A stretch of 64,000 nt of DNA from assembly GCF_009796745.1 (NCBI RefSeq), contig NZ_CP047024.1, forward strand, positions 4,216,001 to 4,280,000. Direction: 5' to 3'. The position numbers and the translations under genes were made by a program. The notes beneath the pieces are model-generated. The model did not search any database and was not told the origin of the DNA. It saw only the letters and a program-made list of their open reading frames with translations. The stretch's first letter is position 1. The number at the start of each line of letters is the position of its first letter. Below, piece by piece: positions 36,953 to 49,652 of this stretch. This DNA is from Paraglaciecola sp. L1A13 (lineage in GTDB: Bacteria; Pseudomonadota; Gammaproteobacteria; Enterobacterales; Alteromonadaceae).

Positions 36953-39900
36953 TTACTCATCAGATGATGGCGTATCCATAACTTCAGCATTTAATGCTTC
37001 CGTTAGGGCTTGCTCAGCATCTTCAGCAGAGACAGATAATGCTTCTACTGCCTGACGTTCTGCTAATTTTCTTGCAGTACGTTTCTGGTGATACGAGAAA
37101 CCGGTACCGGCGGGTATCAAACGACCTACAATAACGTTCTCTTTCAAGCCACGTAACTCATCTTCTTTACCTTGCACAGCGGCTTCAGTAAGTACACGAG
37201 TCGTTTCTTGGAACGATGCAGCTGAGATAAATGACTCAGTAGACAACGATGCTTTCGTGATCCCCAATAACTGTGTTTCGTACTGAGCAGGGATTTTTCC
37301 TTGCTTTTCCAATTCACGGTTAGCGATTTTCACGTTAGACACTTCAACTTGCTCACCTTCTAGGAAGTTACTGTCACCTGCATAAGTGATCATACACTTA
37401 CGTAGCATTTGACGAATAACAACTTCGATGTGCTTATCGTTAATTTTAACCCCTTGTAGGCGGTAAACTTCTTGAACTTCGTTAACGATGTAGTTAGAAA
37501 CTGCACTGATACCACGTAAGCGTAAGATGTCATGTGGTGACTCGGCGCCATCCGCAATAACTTCACCTTTCTCAACGTTTTCACCTTCGAATACGTTAAG
37601 TTGACGCCATTTAGGGATCATCTCTTCGTATGCATCAGCGTCTTTCGGCGTGATGACAAGACGTTTCTTACCTTTGGTTTCTTTACCCCAACCAATGGTA
37701 CCTGAGATTTCCGCAAGAATAGCCGGCTCTTTAGGTTTACGTGCTTCGAACAAGTCAGCAACTCGTGGTAGACCACCTGTGATATCTCGTGTTTTCGAGC
37801 TTTCCTGAGGAATACGCGCTAACACATCACCAGGTTTGGCCTGCATACCGTCGGCCGCTTCGATAGTAGTGAAACTAGGTAAACGTATTTCTTGTAAACC
37901 GTGCTCTTCACTTTCGAGAATTAACTTAGGCTCTTTAGCATTCGCTTTAGATAAGTCATTAACAACGATACGGGTAAGACCTGTCAACTCATCCTGTTGC
38001 ATCTCAGTGTTACTATCATCAATGTCAGCATAACTGATCTTAGCTTGACGCTCAGTAACGATTGGATGCGAATGCGGGTCCCAATTTGCGACGACTTCAC
38101 CGCTTGTAACGGTACAGTTATCATCTGTGGTTAAAATAGCACCGTAAGGCACTTTATAACGCTCTTTCTCACGACCTTGATCATCAATAATAGTGATTTC
38201 AGTTGAACGAGAAACGATAACAACTTTATCATCTGTGTTACGTACAAACTTAGCATTTTGCAGTTTCAATGTACCCGTGGTTTTCACTTGTACGTTGTTT
38301 TCTGCTGACGCTCTAGATGCCGCACCACCGATGTGGAACGTACGCATGGTAAGCTGTGTACCTGGCTCACCGATAGATTGTGCTGCAATAACACCTACCG
38401 CTTCACCGTGTCCAACCATGTGTCCACGTGCAAGGTCACGACCGTAACATCTAGCACATACACCAAAGTCGTTTTCACAGGTAATAACCGAGCGAACCAT
38501 AATTTGGTCTACAGAGTTAATCTCTAACAAGTCAACTAAGGCTTCATCTAGTAATACGTTACGTTCTACTAGAATGTCGTTAGAACCGGGTTTCATGACG
38601 TCTTCAGCAACGGTACGACCTAGTACACGCTCGCGAAGCGGTTCAACAACATCACCACCTTCGATTAACGGTGTCATTTTAACACCTTCGACGGTGCCAC
38701 AATCTTCGTTGTTAATAACCAAATCTTGTGCAACATCAACCAAACGACGTGTTAAGTAACCCGAGTTTGCTGTTTTCAATGCTGTATCGGCCAAACCTTT
38801 ACGCGCACCGTGAGTAGAGATAAAGTACTGAAGTACGTTTAGTCCTTCACGGAAGTTAGCGGTGATAGGTGTTTCAATGATTGAACCATCTGGTTTAGCC
38901 ATCAAACCACGCATACCTGCCAACTGACGAATCTGGGCTGCACTACCACGAGCACCAGAATCGGCCATCATAAATACTGAGTTAAATGATGCTTGCTCTT
39001 CCATTTCTCCGTCGCGATTTTTAACCGTTTCAGTTGAAAGATTCTCCATCATAGCTTTCGCTACTTTTTCGTTAGCATTTGACCAAATATCGATAACTTT
39101 GTTGTAACGCTCACCCGCAGTAACAAGACCAGACTGGAATTGTTCTTGGATTTCACGTACTTCAGCTTCAGCACCTTCAATGATGTCTTTCTTCGCATCA
39201 GGGATAACCATGTCATCAATACCAACAGACGCACCAGCGATCATCGCGTAGTGGAAACCGGTATACATGATTTGGTCAGCTGCGATAACTGTATCTTTCA
39301 GACCTAAGGTACGGTAACAAGCGTTCAATAGGCGAGAAATCATTTTCTTGCCCATCGCTTGGTTAATTAGCTCAAAAGGTAAACCTTTAGGTAATGCCAA
39401 GTATAAAAGAGCACGACCGACAGTAGTATCTGTCAGTGTTGTTTTCTCAGTCTTAGTGCCGTCTTCCGCAACTTCGTATTCAGTCATACGCACTTTAACC
39501 CGCGCATGCAATTCAGCATGACCCGTACGATAAGCTTTTTCAGCTTCATCTGGGTTCATGAACATCATACCTTCACCTAAACCATTAACACGGTCACGTG
39601 TCATATAGTACAAGCCCATTACAACATCCTGTGAAGGAACGATAATAGGCTCACCATTGGCTGGTGATAGTATGTTGTTCGTTGACATCATTAGCGCACG
39701 CGATTCTAACTGTGCTTCAATCGTCAACGGAATGTGAACGGCCATTTGGTCACCATCGAAGTCGGCGTTGTAAGCCGCACATACTAATGGATGCAATTGG
39801 ATTGCCTTACCTTCGATTAAGGTTGGTTCAAATGCTTGAATACCCAAACGGTGAAGTGTAGGCGCACGGTTAAGTAATACAGGGTGTTCACGAATAACTT

Positions 39901-41140
39901 CGTCAAGCACATCCCATACTTCTGGATCTTCACGTTCAACTAATTTTTTAGCTGCTTTAATAGTGGTGGCTAAACCGCGTCCTTCTAATTTTCCATAGAT
40001 GAACGGTTTGAATAGCTCAAGTGCCATCTTCTTAGGAAGACCACACTGATGTAAACGTAAGGTAGGACCAACGGTAATAACCGAACGACCAGAGTAATCT
40101 ACACGCTTACCCAATAAGTTTTGACGGAAACGACCTTGCTTACCTTTGATCATATCAGCCAAAGATTTAAGAGGACGTTTATTGGACCCCGTAATAGCGC
40201 GACCACGACGACCGTTATCTAAAAGCGCATCTACCGCTTCTTGTAACATACGTTTTTCGTTACGCACGATAATATCGGGCGCAGCAAGGTCTAGTAGACG
40301 CTTCAAACGGTTGTTACGGTTAATAACACGACGATACAAATCGTTTAGATCTGATGTAGCAAAACGGCCACCATCAAGCGGTACCAATGGACGTAAGTCT
40401 GGTGGTAACACTGGAAGTACAGTCAAAATCATCCACTCTGGCTTGTTGCCAGACAATTGGAAAGACTCTAGTAACTTCAAGCGCTTAGTGATTTTCTTAC
40501 GACGAGTTTCAGAATTAATACTAGGCAATTCTTCGCGCATCGCAACAACATCGGCATCAACGTCTAACGCTTTGAGCAATTCGTAAACTGCTTCTGCGCC
40601 CATCTTAGCTTCAAACTCATCACCATGTTCTTCAAGTGCATCCAAGTATTCTTCTTCTGAAAGAAGTTGGCTACGCTCAAGTGTTGTCATACCAGGCTCG
40701 GCGACAACGTATGATTCAAAGTAAAGCACACGTTCGATATCACGAAGTGTCATATCCAGCATCAAACCGATACGTGACGGTAATGATTTAAGGAACCAAA
40801 TATGTGCAACTGGGCTTGCCAATTCAATGTGGCCCATACGCTCACGGCGTACTTTGGTTAACGTTACTTCAACGCCACATTTTTCACATATAACACCACG
40901 GTGCTTAAGGCGTTTATATTTACCACATAAACATTCGTAGTCTTTAACCGGTCCAAAAATACGCGCACAAAACAAGCCATCACGCTCAGGCTTGAAAGTA
41001 CGGTAGTTAATGGTTTCTGGCTTCTTAACTTCACCAAAAGACCATGAACGGATCATGTCAGGTGACGCAAGTCCGATTCGAATGTTATCGAATTCTTCGG
41101 TCTTGTGTTGTTGCTTAAGAAACTTTAATAAGTCTTTCAC
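36953..41140 (-). CDS. rpoC: RNA polymerase subunit beta'
   Basis: This is the 1395-residue catalytic subunit of RNA polymerase. The N-terminal zinc site shows [20 protein letters not shown] near residue 70. The active-site loop [12 protein letters not shown] near residue 460 carries the three Mg-binding Asp residues. The second zinc cluster lies around [19 protein letters not shown] near residue 890. It is full length, 89 nt after rpoB, and closes the rif-operon part of the block. Confidence 0.99.
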   Translation of the reverse strand: MKDLLKFLKQQHKTEEFDNIRIGLASPDMIRSWSFGEVKKPETINYRTFKPERDGLFCARIFGPVKDYECLCGKYKRLKHRGVICEKCGVEVTLTKVRRERMGHIELASPVAHIWFLKSLPSRIGLMLDMTLRDIERVLYFESYVVAEPGMTTLERSQLLSEEEYLDALEEHGDEFEAKMGAEAVYELLKALDVDADVVAMREELPSINSETRRKKITKRLKLLESFQLSGNKPEWMILTVLPVLPPDLRPLVPLDGGRFATSDLNDLYRRVINRNNRLKRLLDLAAPDIIVRNEKRMLQEAVDALLDNGRRGRAITGSNKRPLKSLADMIKGKQGRFRQNLLGKRVDYSGRSVITVGPTLRLHQCGLPKKMALELFKPFIYGKLEGRGLATTIKAAKKLVEREDPEVWDVLDEVIREHPVLLNRAPTLHRLGIQAFEPTLIEGKAIQLHPLVCAAYNADFDGDQMAVHIPLTIEAQLESRALMMSTNNILSPANGEPIIVPSQDVVMGLYYMTRDRVNGLGEGMMFMNPDEAEKAYRTGHAELHARVKVRMTEYEVAEDGTKTEKTTLTDTTVGRALLYLALPKGLPFELINQAMGKKMISRLLNACYRTLGLKDTVIAADQIMYTGFHYAMIAGASVGIDDMVIPDAKKDIIEGAEAEVREIQEQFQSGLVTAGERYNKVIDIWSNANEKVAKAMMENLSTETVKNRDGEMEEQASFNSVFMMADSGARGSAAQIRQLAGMRGLMAKPDGSIIETPITANFREGLNVLQYFISTHGARKGLADTALKTANSGYLTRRLVDVAQDLVINNEDCGTVEGVKMTPLIEGGDVVEPLRERVLGRTVAEDVMKPGSNDILVERNVLLDEALVDLLEINSVDQIMVRSVITCENDFGVCARCYGRDLARGHMVGHGEAVGVIAAQSIGEPGTQLTMRTFHIGGAASRASAENNVQVKTTGTLKLQNAKFVRNTDDKVVIVSRSTEITIIDDQGREKERYKVPYGAILTTDDNCTVTSGEVVANWDPHSHPIVTERQAKISYADIDDSNTEMQQDELTGLTRIVVNDLSKANAKEPKLILESEEHGLQEIRLPSFTTIEAADGMQAKPGDVLARIPQESSKTRDITGGLPRVADLFEARKPKEPAILAEISGTIGWGKETKGKKRLVITPKDADAYEEMIPKWRQLNVFEGENVEKGEVIADGAESPHDILRLRGISAVSNYIVNEVQEVYRLQGVKINDKHIEVVIRQMLRKCMITYAGDSNFLEGEQVEVSNVKIANRELEKQGKIPAQYETQLLGITKASLSTESFISAASFQETTRVLTEAAVQGKEDELRGLKENVIVGRLIPAGTGFSYHQKRTARKLAERQAVEALSVSAEDAEQALTEALNAEVMDTPSSDE

Positions 41141-41229
41141 ATTACTCTCCCAGCGGAGTCAGTTGAAAAAGCCCGGTGAATGCAATACATCCCCCGGACT
41201 ATCCTGTCGTTAAGCTCTGCAGACGCGGC

Positions 41230-44200
41230 TTATTGCTCTTCCAGTTCGATGTTGATACCCAGTGAGCGAATTTCTTTCAACAATACGTTGAATGATTCAG
41301 GCATACCAGGATCCATGCGGTGATCACCGTCTACGATGTTTTTATACATCTTAGTACGACCATTCACATCATCAGATTTAACTGTCAGCATCTCTTGCAA
41401 GGTATAAGCAGCACCGTATGCTTCAAGTGCCCACACTTCCATCTCTCCGAAGCGCTGACCACCGAATTGAGCTTTACCACCCAACGGTTGCTGTGTAACC
41501 AAGCTGTAAGAGCCAGTTGAGCGAGCATGCATTTTGTCATCAACCAAGTGGTTAAGTTTCAACATATACATATAGCCAACTGTTACTGGGCGTTCAAATG
41601 CGCGTCCAGTACGGCCGTCAAACAAGGTGATTTGTCCACTTTCCGGAATATCAGCAAGCGTAAGCATGTGTTTGATTTCTGCTTCAGTAGCACCATCAAA
41701 TACTGGTGTTGCCATAGGCACACCCTTGCGCAAGTTATCTGCTAAACGGTTGATTTCATCATCAGTAAAGTTATCAAGATCCACGACTTGGCGAGACTTA
41801 CCAGCACCGTACACTTCTTTGAGGAAGCCACGCAACTTGGTCATCTCTTCATGCTCTTTGAGCATGCGATCGATTTTCACACCGATTCCGTGAGCTGCCA
41901 TACCTAAGTGAGTTTCTAAGATCTGACCGATGTTCATACGTGACGGAACCCCTAACGGGTTCAATACAATGTCGACCGGCGTACCGTCAGAATCGTAAGG
42001 CATATCTTCAACTGGTTTAATAGTTGAAATAACACCTTTGTTTCCGTGACGACCAGCCATCTTATCACCAGGTTGAATCTGACGTTTAACAGCCAAATAA
42101 ACCTTAACAATCTTAAGAACGCCTGGTTGAAGATCATCACCTTGCGTAATCTTGCGACGTTTGATCTCAAATTTCTTATCGAAATCAGCTTTAATTTCAA
42201 TAAATTGATCTGCAATCTGCTCAAGCTCTGCTTGAGAATCGTCGTTAGACAAGGTTAGGTCGAACCATTTTTCACGTTGGGCAGATTCTAAGCGCGACTC
42301 TTCGATACCATCTTTTAGTAACAAGTTTTTCGCACGAGCAAAGATGCCGTCAGCAAGAATATTAAACTCATCCGACAAATCTTTCTTCACTTGACGTAGC
42401 TGCATGCCTTCTATTTCAAGTGCACGCTTATCTTTTTCTACGCCGTCACGAGTGAATACTTGTACGTCAATAACCGTACCGCGAACACTGTTAGGCACAC
42501 GCAATGAAGTATCTTTAACGTCAGAGGCTTTCTCACCGAAAATAGCTCGTAAAAGCTTCTCTTCTGGTGTGAGTTGCGTTTCACCTTTTGGTGTCACTTT
42601 ACCCACTAAGATATCGCCGCCTTTAACTTCAGCACCGATGTAAACTACGCCTGATTCATCCAATTTACCTAACGCAGATTCGCCGACATTTGGAATATCA
42701 GAACTGATTTCTTCTGGCCCAAGCTTGGTGTCACGCGCGACACAACTCAATTCTTGAATATGAATTGTGGTGAAGCGATCTTCCATAGCTACGCGCTCTG
42801 AAATCAAGATAGAATCTTCGAAGTTATAACCATTCCAAGGCATAAATGCGATACGCATATTTTGCCCTAGTGCTAATTCACCTAAATCCGTAGACGGACC
42901 ATCAGCTAGCACATCACCCGCAACAATTGGCTCACCAACATTACAAGTAGGACGCTGATTGATACAGGTGTTTTGGTTAGAACGGGTATATTTGGTTAAG
43001 TTGTAGATATCGATGCCTGCTTCGCCGGCAACGGTTTCTTCTTCATTAACTTTTATAACGATACGGCTCGCATCAACGTAGTCAACATTACCACCACGTT
43101 TAGCAACAACTGTAACACCCGAATCTACTGCTACGATTTTTTCCATACCAGTACCTACCAACGGCTTTTCAGCACGCAATGTAGGAACAGCTTGACGTTG
43201 CATGTTCGCACCCATCAAGGCTCGGTTAGCATCATCGTGTTCTAAGAACGGGATAATACTGGCAGCAACAGAAACGATTTGCTGTGGAGATACATCCATA
43301 TAGGTGATCTCTGAGCTTTCTTTTAATGTTGTTTCACCACGGTGACGACAAGGGATCAAATCATCTTCAAGACGACCATTCTCATCCAACACGACGTTAG
43401 CCTGTGCGATTGAGAATTGACCTTCTTCGATTGCTGATAAGTAATCGATTTCGTCAGTCACAACACCGTCAACTATCTTACGATACGGTGTTTCAAGGAA
43501 ACCAAAGTCATTGGTACGAGCATAACTCGCCAATGAGTTGATCAAACCGATGTTCGGTCCCTCAGGTGTTTCGATTGGACATACTCGACCATAGTGAGTC
43601 GGATGTACATCTCGTACTTCAAAGCCTGCACGCTCACGTGTTAGACCGCCCGGGCCTAAGGCTGAAATACGACGTTTATGGGTTACTTCAGACAACGGGT
43701 TGTTCTGATCCATAAACTGAGATAACTGGCTTGAGCCGAAGAACTCTTTTACCGCTGCCGAAATAGGCTTAGCGTTAATAAGATCTTGTGGCATAACCGC
43801 ATCTAAATCGCCTAAGCTCAAACGTTCCTTAACGGCACGTTCAACACGAACTAGACCAACACGGAATTGGTTTTCAGCCATCTCGCCAACAGAACGAATA
43901 CGTCGGTTACCCAAGTGATCGATATCATCAACGTCATCTTTACCGTCACGAATCGTGATCAGTTGCTTCATTACATCGACTATATCGTCTTTATCTAACG
44001 TACCTGAACCAATTGAAGACTCACGACCTAAACGACGGTTGAACTTCATACGACCAACAGAAGAAAGGTCATAACGGTCTTCAGAGAAGAACAAGTTATT
44101 GAACAATGTTTCTGCGGCGTCTTTAGTCGGTGGCTCACCAGGACGCATCATACGGTAGATTTCAACTAACGCTTCTAAGCGGTTTGTTGAGCTATCAATA

Positions 44201-45258
44201 CGCAAGGTGTCAGAAATATAAGCGCCGTGATCAAGTTCGTTGATATACAAAGTTTCAAAACTCTTATATCCGGCTTCTGTAAGCGCTAAAATATTTTCAA
44301 GAGTCAACAGGTCGTTCGCAGCAACAACTAGTTCGCCAGTTTCTTTATCCACATAATCACACGCGAATACACGGCCAACTAAATACTCTGCTGGAACTTC
44401 AAGTTCAACGATATTAGCTTTTTCAAGCGCTCGAGTATGACGAGCTGAAATACGACGGCCTGATTCTACAAGCACGTTTCCTTCCAAATCTAAGATATCA
44501 AATTGTGCTGTTTCACCACGTAGGCGATCAGGCACGATATCAGACATGAAACGATTACCATCGACACGGACTTGGTTCTTCTCAAAGAACAAACCAAGGA
44601 TCTCTTCGGTAGGTATTTCTAATGCACGTAGCATGATAGTCGCGGGTAACTTGCGACGTCTATCGATACGGACATAAAGGTTATCTTTAGGGTCAAATTC
44701 AAAGTCTAACCACGAACCACGGTAAGGAATAACGCGCGCGTTATATAACACTTTACCTGATGAGTGAGTTTTACCTTTATCGTGATCAAAGAATACGCCT
44801 GGCGAACGGTGTAACTGAGATACGATAACTCGCTCAGTACCGTTGATGACGAAAGTTCCATTATCAGTCATGAGCGGTATTTCGCCCATATAAACTTCTT
44901 GCTCTTTGATGTCTTTAACTGTGCCTGGTGCTGCTTCACGATCGAACAACACTAAACGCAATTTAACACGCAAAGGTGCTGAAAAGGTTACACCACGGAT
45001 TTGACATTCTTTAACATCAAATACGGGCTCACCTAAACGGTAACTTACGTACTGTAATTCTGCGTTACCAGAGTAACTTTTTATTGGGAAAACTGATCTA
45101 AATGCTGCTTCCAGTCCATGCTGACCATCGACGTCAAGGTCAATAAACTTTTTAAAAGAATCAAGCTGGATTGAAAGTAGATACGGTATTTCCAATACCT
45201 GTGGGCGTTTGCCAAAATCCTTACGGATACGTTTCTTTTCGCTATAAGAGTAAACCAT
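41230..45258 (-). CDS. rpoB: RNA polymerase subunit beta
   Basis: This large RNA polymerase subunit has 1342 residues, as in E. coli. The rifampicin region is visible as [20 protein letters not shown] followed by [10 protein letters not shown], with wild-type residues at the usual resistance positions. [11 protein letters not shown] near residue 1070 and [20 protein letters not shown] near the end are catalytic-core blocks. It starts 278 nt after rplL, behind an attenuator hairpin, and is followed directly by rpoC. Confidence 0.99.
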   Translation of the reverse strand: MVYSYSEKKRIRKDFGKRPQVLEIPYLLSIQLDSFKKFIDLDVDGQHGLEAAFRSVFPIKSYSGNAELQYVSYRLGEPVFDVKECQIRGVTFSAPLRVKLRLVLFDREAAPGTVKDIKEQEVYMGEIPLMTDNGTFVINGTERVIVSQLHRSPGVFFDHDKGKTHSSGKVLYNARVIPYRGSWLDFEFDPKDNLYVRIDRRRKLPATIMLRALEIPTEEILGLFFEKNQVRVDGNRFMSDIVPDRLRGETAQFDILDLEGNVLVESGRRISARHTRALEKANIVELEVPAEYLVGRVFACDYVDKETGELVVAANDLLTLENILALTEAGYKSFETLYINELDHGAYISDTLRIDSSTNRLEALVEIYRMMRPGEPPTKDAAETLFNNLFFSEDRYDLSSVGRMKFNRRLGRESSIGSGTLDKDDIVDVMKQLITIRDGKDDVDDIDHLGNRRIRSVGEMAENQFRVGLVRVERAVKERLSLGDLDAVMPQDLINAKPISAAVKEFFGSSQLSQFMDQNNPLSEVTHKRRISALGPGGLTRERAGFEVRDVHPTHYGRVCPIETPEGPNIGLINSLASYARTNDFGFLETPYRKIVDGVVTDEIDYLSAIEEGQFSIAQANVVLDENGRLEDDLIPCRHRGETTLKESSEITYMDVSPQQIVSVAASIIPFLEHDDANRALMGANMQRQAVPTLRAEKPLVGTGMEKIVAVDSGVTVVAKRGGNVDYVDASRIVIKVNEEETVAGEAGIDIYNLTKYTRSNQNTCINQRPTCNVGEPIVAGDVLADGPSTDLGELALGQNMRIAFMPWNGYNFEDSILISERVAMEDRFTTIHIQELSCVARDTKLGPEEISSDIPNVGESALGKLDESGVVYIGAEVKGGDILVGKVTPKGETQLTPEEKLLRAIFGEKASDVKDTSLRVPNSVRGTVIDVQVFTRDGVEKDKRALEIEGMQLRQVKKDLSDEFNILADGIFARAKNLLLKDGIEESRLESAQREKWFDLTLSNDDSQAELEQIADQFIEIKADFDKKFEIKRRKITQGDDLQPGVLKIVKVYLAVKRQIQPGDKMAGRHGNKGVISTIKPVEDMPYDSDGTPVDIVLNPLGVPSRMNIGQILETHLGMAAHGIGVKIDRMLKEHEEMTKLRGFLKEVYGAGKSRQVVDLDNFTDDEINRLADNLRKGVPMATPVFDGATEAEIKHMLTLADIPESGQITLFDGRTGRAFERPVTVGYMYMLKLNHLVDDKMHARSTGSYSLVTQQPLGGKAQFGGQRFGEMEVWALEAYGAAYTLQEMLTVKSDDVNGRTKMYKNIVDGDHRMDPGMPESFNVLLKEIRSLGINIELEEQ

Positions 45259-45466
45259 GGGTTCCTCAGCCTGCCGATTTTTGACCCAACTTGCTAAATA
45301 GATTTTCTATGAAGCAAACTTCCAGCACCCTTTATTTTACACTTTAACCGTTTACCAAAGTCATTAAGAGGCTTACTTAACTTATTGGTTTTATTTAGGT
45401 TTAAATGCAATTTGCGCTAACAGATAGAATAAATTTTAAAGGATGAAAATACTTTATTCTACAGCG

Positions 45467-45499
45467 CAAAAAGGCTGGTGATTAAAAAATCACCAGCCT
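45467..45499 (-). terminator. rplL-rpoB attenuator
   Basis: A perfect 12-bp stem (AGGCTGGTGATT / AATCACCAGCCT) has a 4-nt loop and a five-T run on the minus strand, 38 nt past rplL. In E. coli a leaky terminator at this place lowers rpoBC transcription relative to rplJL; the same role is inferred. Confidence 0.88.
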
Positions 45500-45536
45500 A
45501 AGCCATTTTCAGGCTAATAACCTGTCGTTAGACAGA

Positions 45537-45908
45537 TTACTTAAGCTCAACTTCAGCGCCAGCTTCTTCAAGCGTCTTCTTAAGTTCTTCAGCTTCTTGC
45601 TTAGTCACACCTTCTTTAATAGCTTTAGGTGCAGACTCAACTACTTCTTTAGCTTCTTTCAAGCCAAGACCAGTTGCGCTACGAACAGCTTTGATTACTG
45701 CAACTTTGTTACCACCGAAAGATGTTAAAACAACATCGAATTCAGTTTGTTCAGCAGCAGCTTCGCCAGCAGCAGCAGGAGCAGCAGCAGCAACAGCAGC
45801 AGTAGCTGTTACACCGAATTTCTCTTCTGCAGCTTCGATAAGCTCAACAAGGTCCATTACTGGCATTTCAGCAATCGCGTTTAAAATATCTTCTTTGGTT
45901 AGAGCCAT
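45537..45908 (-). CDS. rplL: 50S ribosomal protein L7/L12
   Basis: This stalk protein of 123 residues binds translation factors; several copies sit on L10. The N-terminal dimerisation helices are followed by an Ala/Gly-rich hinge (about residues 36-53). The globular C-terminal domain carries [20 protein letters not shown] for factor contact. It is 55 nt after rplJ, and both are governed by the L10 leader. Confidence 0.99.
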   Translation of the reverse strand: MALTKEDILNAIAEMPVMDLVELIEAAEEKFGVTATAAVAAAAPAAAGEAAAEQTEFDVVLTSFGGNKVAVIKAVRSATGLGLKEAKEVVESAPKAIKEGVTKQEAEELKKTLEEAGAEVELK

Positions 45909-45963
45909 TTCTCTAAACTCCTGGGTTTAATGATTAAAAATTTAAAATGTACAAAGAACCAAA

Positions 45964-46491
45964 TTATTTGGTTTCTTTGATCGCTGCCAATACACGCACA
46001 AACTTGCTTGGAATTTCGTTAATAGTTTGAACGAATTTCCCAACAGGTGCTTTAAAGGTTGCAAGCAATCTTGCAAGCGCTTCGTCGCGGGTAGGCAAGG
46101 ATGCCACTGCGTCCAATTTATCAGGACCCAATAGACCACTACCAATAGAAAGGGCAGTAACGTTTAACTTGGCATTCGTTTTAGCGAAGTCTTTAAAAAG
46201 ACGCGCTGCACCACCTGGTGCTTCAATCGAAAATCCGTAAATTAACGGACCAGTTAAGGCACTTTCCAAATCAGAAAACTTAGTATCGGCCAATGCGCGC
46301 TTAGCTAAGGTATTTCTAACAACTTTTAGATATACGCCTTGCTCACGAGCTTTAACACGAAGTTCAGTTAATTCTGATACTTCCATACCACGGTATTCAG
46401 CAACGGCAACGGATAGAGCTTGAGATGCAATATCGCTAACTTCCGCGACGATCTCTTTCTTTGCTGCTAAGCCTAGTGCCACTGTGTTCAC
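45964..46491 (-). CDS. rplJ: 50S ribosomal protein L10
   Basis: This protein of 175 residues forms the stalk base and, with L7/L12, represses its own mRNA by binding the leader upstream. The N-terminal rRNA-binding domain includes [20 protein letters not shown] and [11 protein letters not shown]. The C-terminal helix that carries L12 dimers is also present. The start lies about 110 nt after the L10 leader structure, in the usual rplKA-leader-rplJL order. Confidence 0.99.
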   Translation of the reverse strand: MNTVALGLAAKKEIVAEVSDIASQALSVAVAEYRGMEVSELTELRVKAREQGVYLKVVRNTLAKRALADTKFSDLESALTGPLIYGFSIEAPGGAARLFKDFAKTNAKLNVTALSIGSGLLGPDKLDAVASLPTRDEALARLLATFKAPVGKFVQTINEIPSKFVRVLAAIKETK

Positions 46492-46599
46492 CTTCTTAAA
46501 GTCTGAAAGACATATTACTTATAATGCCGTTCAGGATTCACAGATTGATAAAACGCTCATTATGGGTTAATCCAATATGAATATTTTACCGCTCTACGG

Positions 46600-46745
46600 T
46601 GTTCGTTAATCCCAGAGAGTCTGAGTCGAAATCACCGTCTGCGCAGGCTTTTGTTTTAAGTAAAACATTTAAGATTTTTCAATCTATATGTAACTGCTCT
46701 CTTACTTCAGTTACTGTTTTACGCCTGCGGTCTTGGACGGGAGTC
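46600..46745 (-). promoter_or_regulatory. L10 (rplJL) mRNA leader
   Basis: The minus-strand transcript here contains AAGACCGCAGGCG and, about 85 nt later, GCCTGCGCAGACGGTGA. These pair to close a multi-branched structure exactly as in the E. coli rplJ leader, where L10-L12 binding lowers rplJL translation. The element lies in the 357-nt rplA-rplJ gap; no gene was seen in the remainder of that gap. Confidence 0.85.
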
Positions 46746-46848
46746 ATGTGTTAATAAAAACAATGACTCCAACCCATACCTTTGTAGAGAGAATAAGTAG
46801 TCCAATATTCAGCTACTTACAAGTGCCTTAGTAAAACTAAGGCAAAAA

Positions 46849-47550
46849 TTAAGCTGTTGTTGCTAAACTAGCTTGGTCGATGGTAATACCAGCGCCCATA
46901 GTTGTGCTCAAGCTTATTTTCTTAATGTATATGCCTTTAGCCGATGAAGGCTTAGCTTTCTTAACCGCTTCAATTAAAGCTGACAAGTTTTCTTCGATTT
47001 GATTCGCTTCAAACGCGATCTTACCGATGCTGGCATGAATAATACCATTCTTGTCGTTACGGTAACGAACCTGACCAGCTTTAGCATTTTTAACTGCTGT
47101 CGCTACGTCTGGGGTTACTGTACCAGTTTTAGGGTTAGGCATAAGACCACGTGGGCCTAAGATTTGACCTAACATGCCTACAACACGCATAGCGTCAGGA
47201 GAAGCAACAACAACGTCGAAGTTCATCTCGCCTTTCTTAACTAGCTCTGCTAAGTCTTCCATACCAACGATGTCGGCACCAGCTGCTTTAGCGGCTTCAA
47301 CGTTTGCACCTTGAGTGAATACTGCAACACGTACCTCTTTACCAGTTCCGTTAGGTAGTACAGTTGCACCACGTACGTTCTGGTCAGATTTACGTGCATC
47401 GATGCCAAGGTTTACCGCAACATCAACACTTTCAGCGAACTTTGCAGAAGCAAGTTCTTTCAACAAGCTTACCGCTTCATTGAATTCGTATTCTTTCGTC
47501 GCTACAACTTTTTCACGTACAAGGCGAGCGCGTTTCGTTAATTTAGCCAT
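46849..47550 (-). CDS. rplA: 50S ribosomal protein L1
   Basis: This protein of 233 residues forms the mobile L1 stalk that helps tRNA leave the ribosome. In E. coli it also represses the rplKA mRNA. The blocks [20 protein letters not shown] near residue 47 and [24 protein letters not shown] sequence near residue 127 are standard. It starts 3 nt after rplK, so the two genes are coupled. Confidence 0.99.
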   Translation of the reverse strand: MAKLTKRARLVREKVVATKEYEFNEAVSLLKELASAKFAESVDVAVNLGIDARKSDQNVRGATVLPNGTGKEVRVAVFTQGANVEAAKAAGADIVGMEDLAELVKKGEMNFDVVVASPDAMRVVGMLGQILGPRGLMPNPKTGTVTPDVATAVKNAKAGQVRYRNDKNGIIHASIGKIAFEANQIEENLSALIEAVKKAKPSSAKGIYIKKISLSTTMGAGITIDQASLATTA

Positions 47551-47553
47551 TTC

Positions 47554-47982
47554 TTATCCCTCTACTACCAAGCCCATGCTGCGTGCAGAGCCAGCGATGG
47601 TACGGACAGCTGCATCAAGATCAGCTGCGGTTAGGTCTGGTTCTTTCGCTTTAGCAATTTCTTCTAATTGCGCAAGTGTCACTTTACCCACTTTTTCAGT
47701 GTTAGGACGACCAGAACCACTTTTGATACCAGCGGCTTTCTTAAGCATATAAGAAGCAGGTGATGTCTTGGTAACGAAGGTAAAAGAACGGTCTTCGTAT
47801 ACAGTAATTTCTACTGGAACCGGAGAACCTTTTTCCATATCGCCTGTTTTAGCATTAAATGCCTTACAGAATTCCATGATATTTACGCCTTTTTGACCCA
47901 ATGCTGGACCAACTGGCGGACTTGGGTTAGCAGCACCGGCTGCAACCTGTAACTTAATAATGCCTGTGACTTTTTTAGCCAT
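47554..47982 (-). CDS. rplK: 50S ribosomal protein L11
   Basis: This protein of 142 residues belongs to the GTPase-associated centre and is needed for RelA activation on stalled ribosomes. The N-terminal proline-rich block [20 protein letters not shown] is complete, and the rRNA-binding C-terminal domain is present with [13 protein letters not shown] at its end. It is separated from nusG by a terminator, so it begins a new transcript with rplA. Confidence 0.99.
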   Translation of the reverse strand: MAKKVTGIIKLQVAAGAANPSPPVGPALGQKGVNIMEFCKAFNAKTGDMEKGSPVPVEITVYEDRSFTFVTKTSPASYMLKKAAGIKSGSGRPNTEKVGKVTLAQLEEIAKAKEPDLTAADLDAAVRTIAGSARSMGLVVEG

Positions 47983-48057
47983 GATAATACTCTCAATTTA
48001 TGGGTCAAACGCCTCGCGAACACTGAGTATGTTTGCGTAATTGGCTTCCCGTTCAAC

Positions 48058-48095
48058 AAAAAGGGTCGCGAATTATAGATTAACTCACGACCCTT
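48058..48095 (-). terminator. Terminator after nusG
   Basis: The stem GGGTCG/CGACCC, extended past one mismatch, is followed by five T residues on the minus strand. It ends the secE-nusG transcript in the 194-nt gap before rplK. Confidence 0.8.
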
Positions 48096-48176
48096 AGCAA
48101 CTATTATGTACGAACTTTATGCAATTAGTGTTGACAGTATCAATCCAGACGGCGCAACGCACCTAAACAATCTGAA

Positions 48177-48749
48177 TTAACCTTTCTCTACTTGTCCGAA
48201 TTCTAACTCTACAGGTGTTGAACGACCAAAGATAAGAACCGAAACTTTTAAACGGCTCTTTTCGTAGTCAACTTCTTCAACTGAACCATTAAAGTCAGCA
48301 AATGGACCATCAGTAACACGCACCACTTCACCTGGTTCAAACAAGGTTTTAGGTTTCGGTTTATCAACGCCTTCTTCAAGACGATTCAAGATAGCGTTAG
48401 CTTCTTTCTCGGTAATAGGTGCTGGGCGGTCAGATGTGCCACCGATGAAGCCTAATACACGAGGAACACTTTTGACTAAATGCCATGAATCTTCATTCAT
48501 GTCCATTTGAACCAACACGTAACCAGGAAAGAACTTACGTTCACTTCTACGTTGTTGGCCAGAACGCATTTCAATTACTTCTTCAGTCGGCACTAAAATC
48601 TCGCCAAATGAATCTTCCATTTCATGCATTTTGATGTATTCAAGAAGTGTTTTTTTTACGCGCCCTTCATATTGAGAGAACGCTTGAACTACGTACCACT
48701 TTTTGTCTGATTTTTCTGAAACTTCTACATTTTCTGAATTTTCTGACAT
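48177..48749 (-). CDS. nusG: Transcription termination/antitermination protein NusG
   Basis: This protein of 190 residues links RNA polymerase to Rho or to the ribosome. The NGN domain starts at [20 protein letters not shown] and has [20 protein letters not shown]. The C-terminal KOW domain has [21 protein letters not shown] short acidic extension precedes the NGN domain. It begins 3 nt after secE, giving the standard secE-nusG pair. Confidence 0.99.
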   Translation of the reverse strand: MSENSENVEVSEKSDKKWYVVQAFSQYEGRVKKTLLEYIKMHEMEDSFGEILVPTEEVIEMRSGQQRRSERKFFPGYVLVQMDMNEDSWHLVKSVPRVLGFIGGTSDRPAPITEKEANAILNRLEEGVDKPKPKTLFEPGEVVRVTDGPFADFNGSVEEVDYEKSRLKVSVLIFGRSTPVELEFGQVEKG

Positions 48750-48752
48750 GGT

Positions 48753-49130
48753 CTAAATTCCTAAGCCGGTGATGAAAGAAACTAACTGTACGATAATGAG
48801 ATCAAGTCCCCACAGTAGTAATGACATGAAGGCTGTAGCAACTAAAACGATAATAGTTGTTTGGGTAGCTTCTTGGCGCGTAGGCCAAACCACTTTACGC
48901 ACTTCAGTGCGGGCGTCTTTCGCGAACGTCAAAAAGCTGCTTCCTTTTTCAGTTGAAGCGGCCATAAAACCGGCTACAACCACAGCTGCGACAACACCAA
49001 GTGCGCGATAAAGTACTGATATATCTCCATAGATGGAATTTGCTGCTACTGCACCACCTAATAAAACCACTACAACTAGCCATTTAACTAAGTCTAGTGG
49101 GTTCGAACTATTTTCCGCTTTTTCGCTCAT
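48753..49130 (-). CDS. secE: Preprotein translocase subunit SecE
   Basis: This SecYEG subunit of 125 residues has the long, E. coli-type form with three transmembrane helices (about residues 14-33, 38-58 and 92-118). The conserved amphipathic segment is FAKDARTEVRKVVWPTRQEA near residue 69. It clamps SecY and is essential for protein export. It starts the secE-nusG transcript downstream of tRNA-Trp. Confidence 0.98.
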   Translation of the reverse strand: MSEKAENSSNPLDLVKWLVVVVLLGGAVAANSIYGDISVLYRALGVVAAVVVAGFMAASTEKGSSFLTFAKDARTEVRKVVWPTRQEATQTTIIVLVATAFMSLLLWGLDLIIVQLVSFITGLGI

Positions 49131-49211
49131 GCTATTACCTAATACTAACTTAATCGCGACGTTATAAGTGGCGCGAGCGCCTTCCTATACACTTAGTTTT
49201 TAATGCCAAAG

Positions 49212-49331
49212 TGGCAGGGGTGGAGAGATGATCTCAGTTACCTCCCTGTAACTGACCGCAAGCGGCGCTGACGCGGTTCAAATCGTTCCAGACGATTTGT
49301 CGAACCCGTGGGCGTTCTCATCCCTCAACCT
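49212..49331 (-). repeat. Hairpin-rich spacer ending in a copy of the tRNA-Trp 3' tail
   Basis: On the minus strand this element holds a bulged hairpin (49275-49306, arms GGTTC...AAATCGT / ACGATTTGAACC), a small CCGC/GCGG stem and a perfect CAGTTAC/GTAACTG hairpin (49235-49254). It ends with CTCCACCCCTGCCA at 49212-49225, the same as the tRNA-Trp 3' end including CCA (16 of 17 bases match at 49386-49402). It may be a tRNA-derived repeat or a processing site; function is unknown. The rest of the secE-tRNA gap shows nothing else. Confidence 0.6.
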
Positions 49332-49385
49332 TCTACATTTGTACTATTCAGACGCAGTAATACGCGCCTGTACTTTTACCTAATT

Positions 49386-49462
49386 TGGCAGGGGTGGAGG
49401 GATTCGAACCCCCAGCCATCGGTTTTGGAGACCGCTGTTCTACCAATTGGAACTACACCCCT
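49386..49462 (-). tRNA. trpT: tRNA-Trp (CCA)
   Basis: The 77-nt cloverleaf is complete. The acceptor stem AGGGGTG pairs with CACCCCT, the D arm contains the AATTGGTAGA loop, the anticodon loop CTCCAAA carries CCA (Trp), the T arm has GGTTCGAATCC, and the discriminator G is followed by an encoded CCA. It heads the transcript leading to secE. Confidence 0.98.
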
Positions 49463-49574
49463 AAAATACTGCCTTTAATAATCCCGCAAGCGAGACTAAT
49501 TTTGCTTACACCAACCTTATGACGTCTTATATTTTTATGGAAAAATTTAGAATCACTAATAAGGAGGGAGGCGT

Positions 49575-49602
49575 ATTATACTTATTAGCCCGTGTTATAC
49601 AA
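49575..49602 (-). promoter_or_regulatory. Promoter of tRNA-Trp
   Basis: On the minus strand, -35 TTGTAT and consensus -10 TATAAT are spaced by 16 nt. A GC-rich discriminator follows (ACGCCTCCC), typical of stringently controlled stable-RNA promoters. It lies about 110 nt upstream of the tRNA. Confidence 0.75.
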
Positions 49603-49652
49603 GATGCAAACCACGATAAAGCATACAGCATGCCTATGCTTTATCGGTTCGT

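Noticed and set aside
36953..45258. Many long antisense open frames over rpoC and rpoB
   Set aside because: They follow from the codon usage of the real genes on the opposite strand, have no ribosome-binding sites and match no family.
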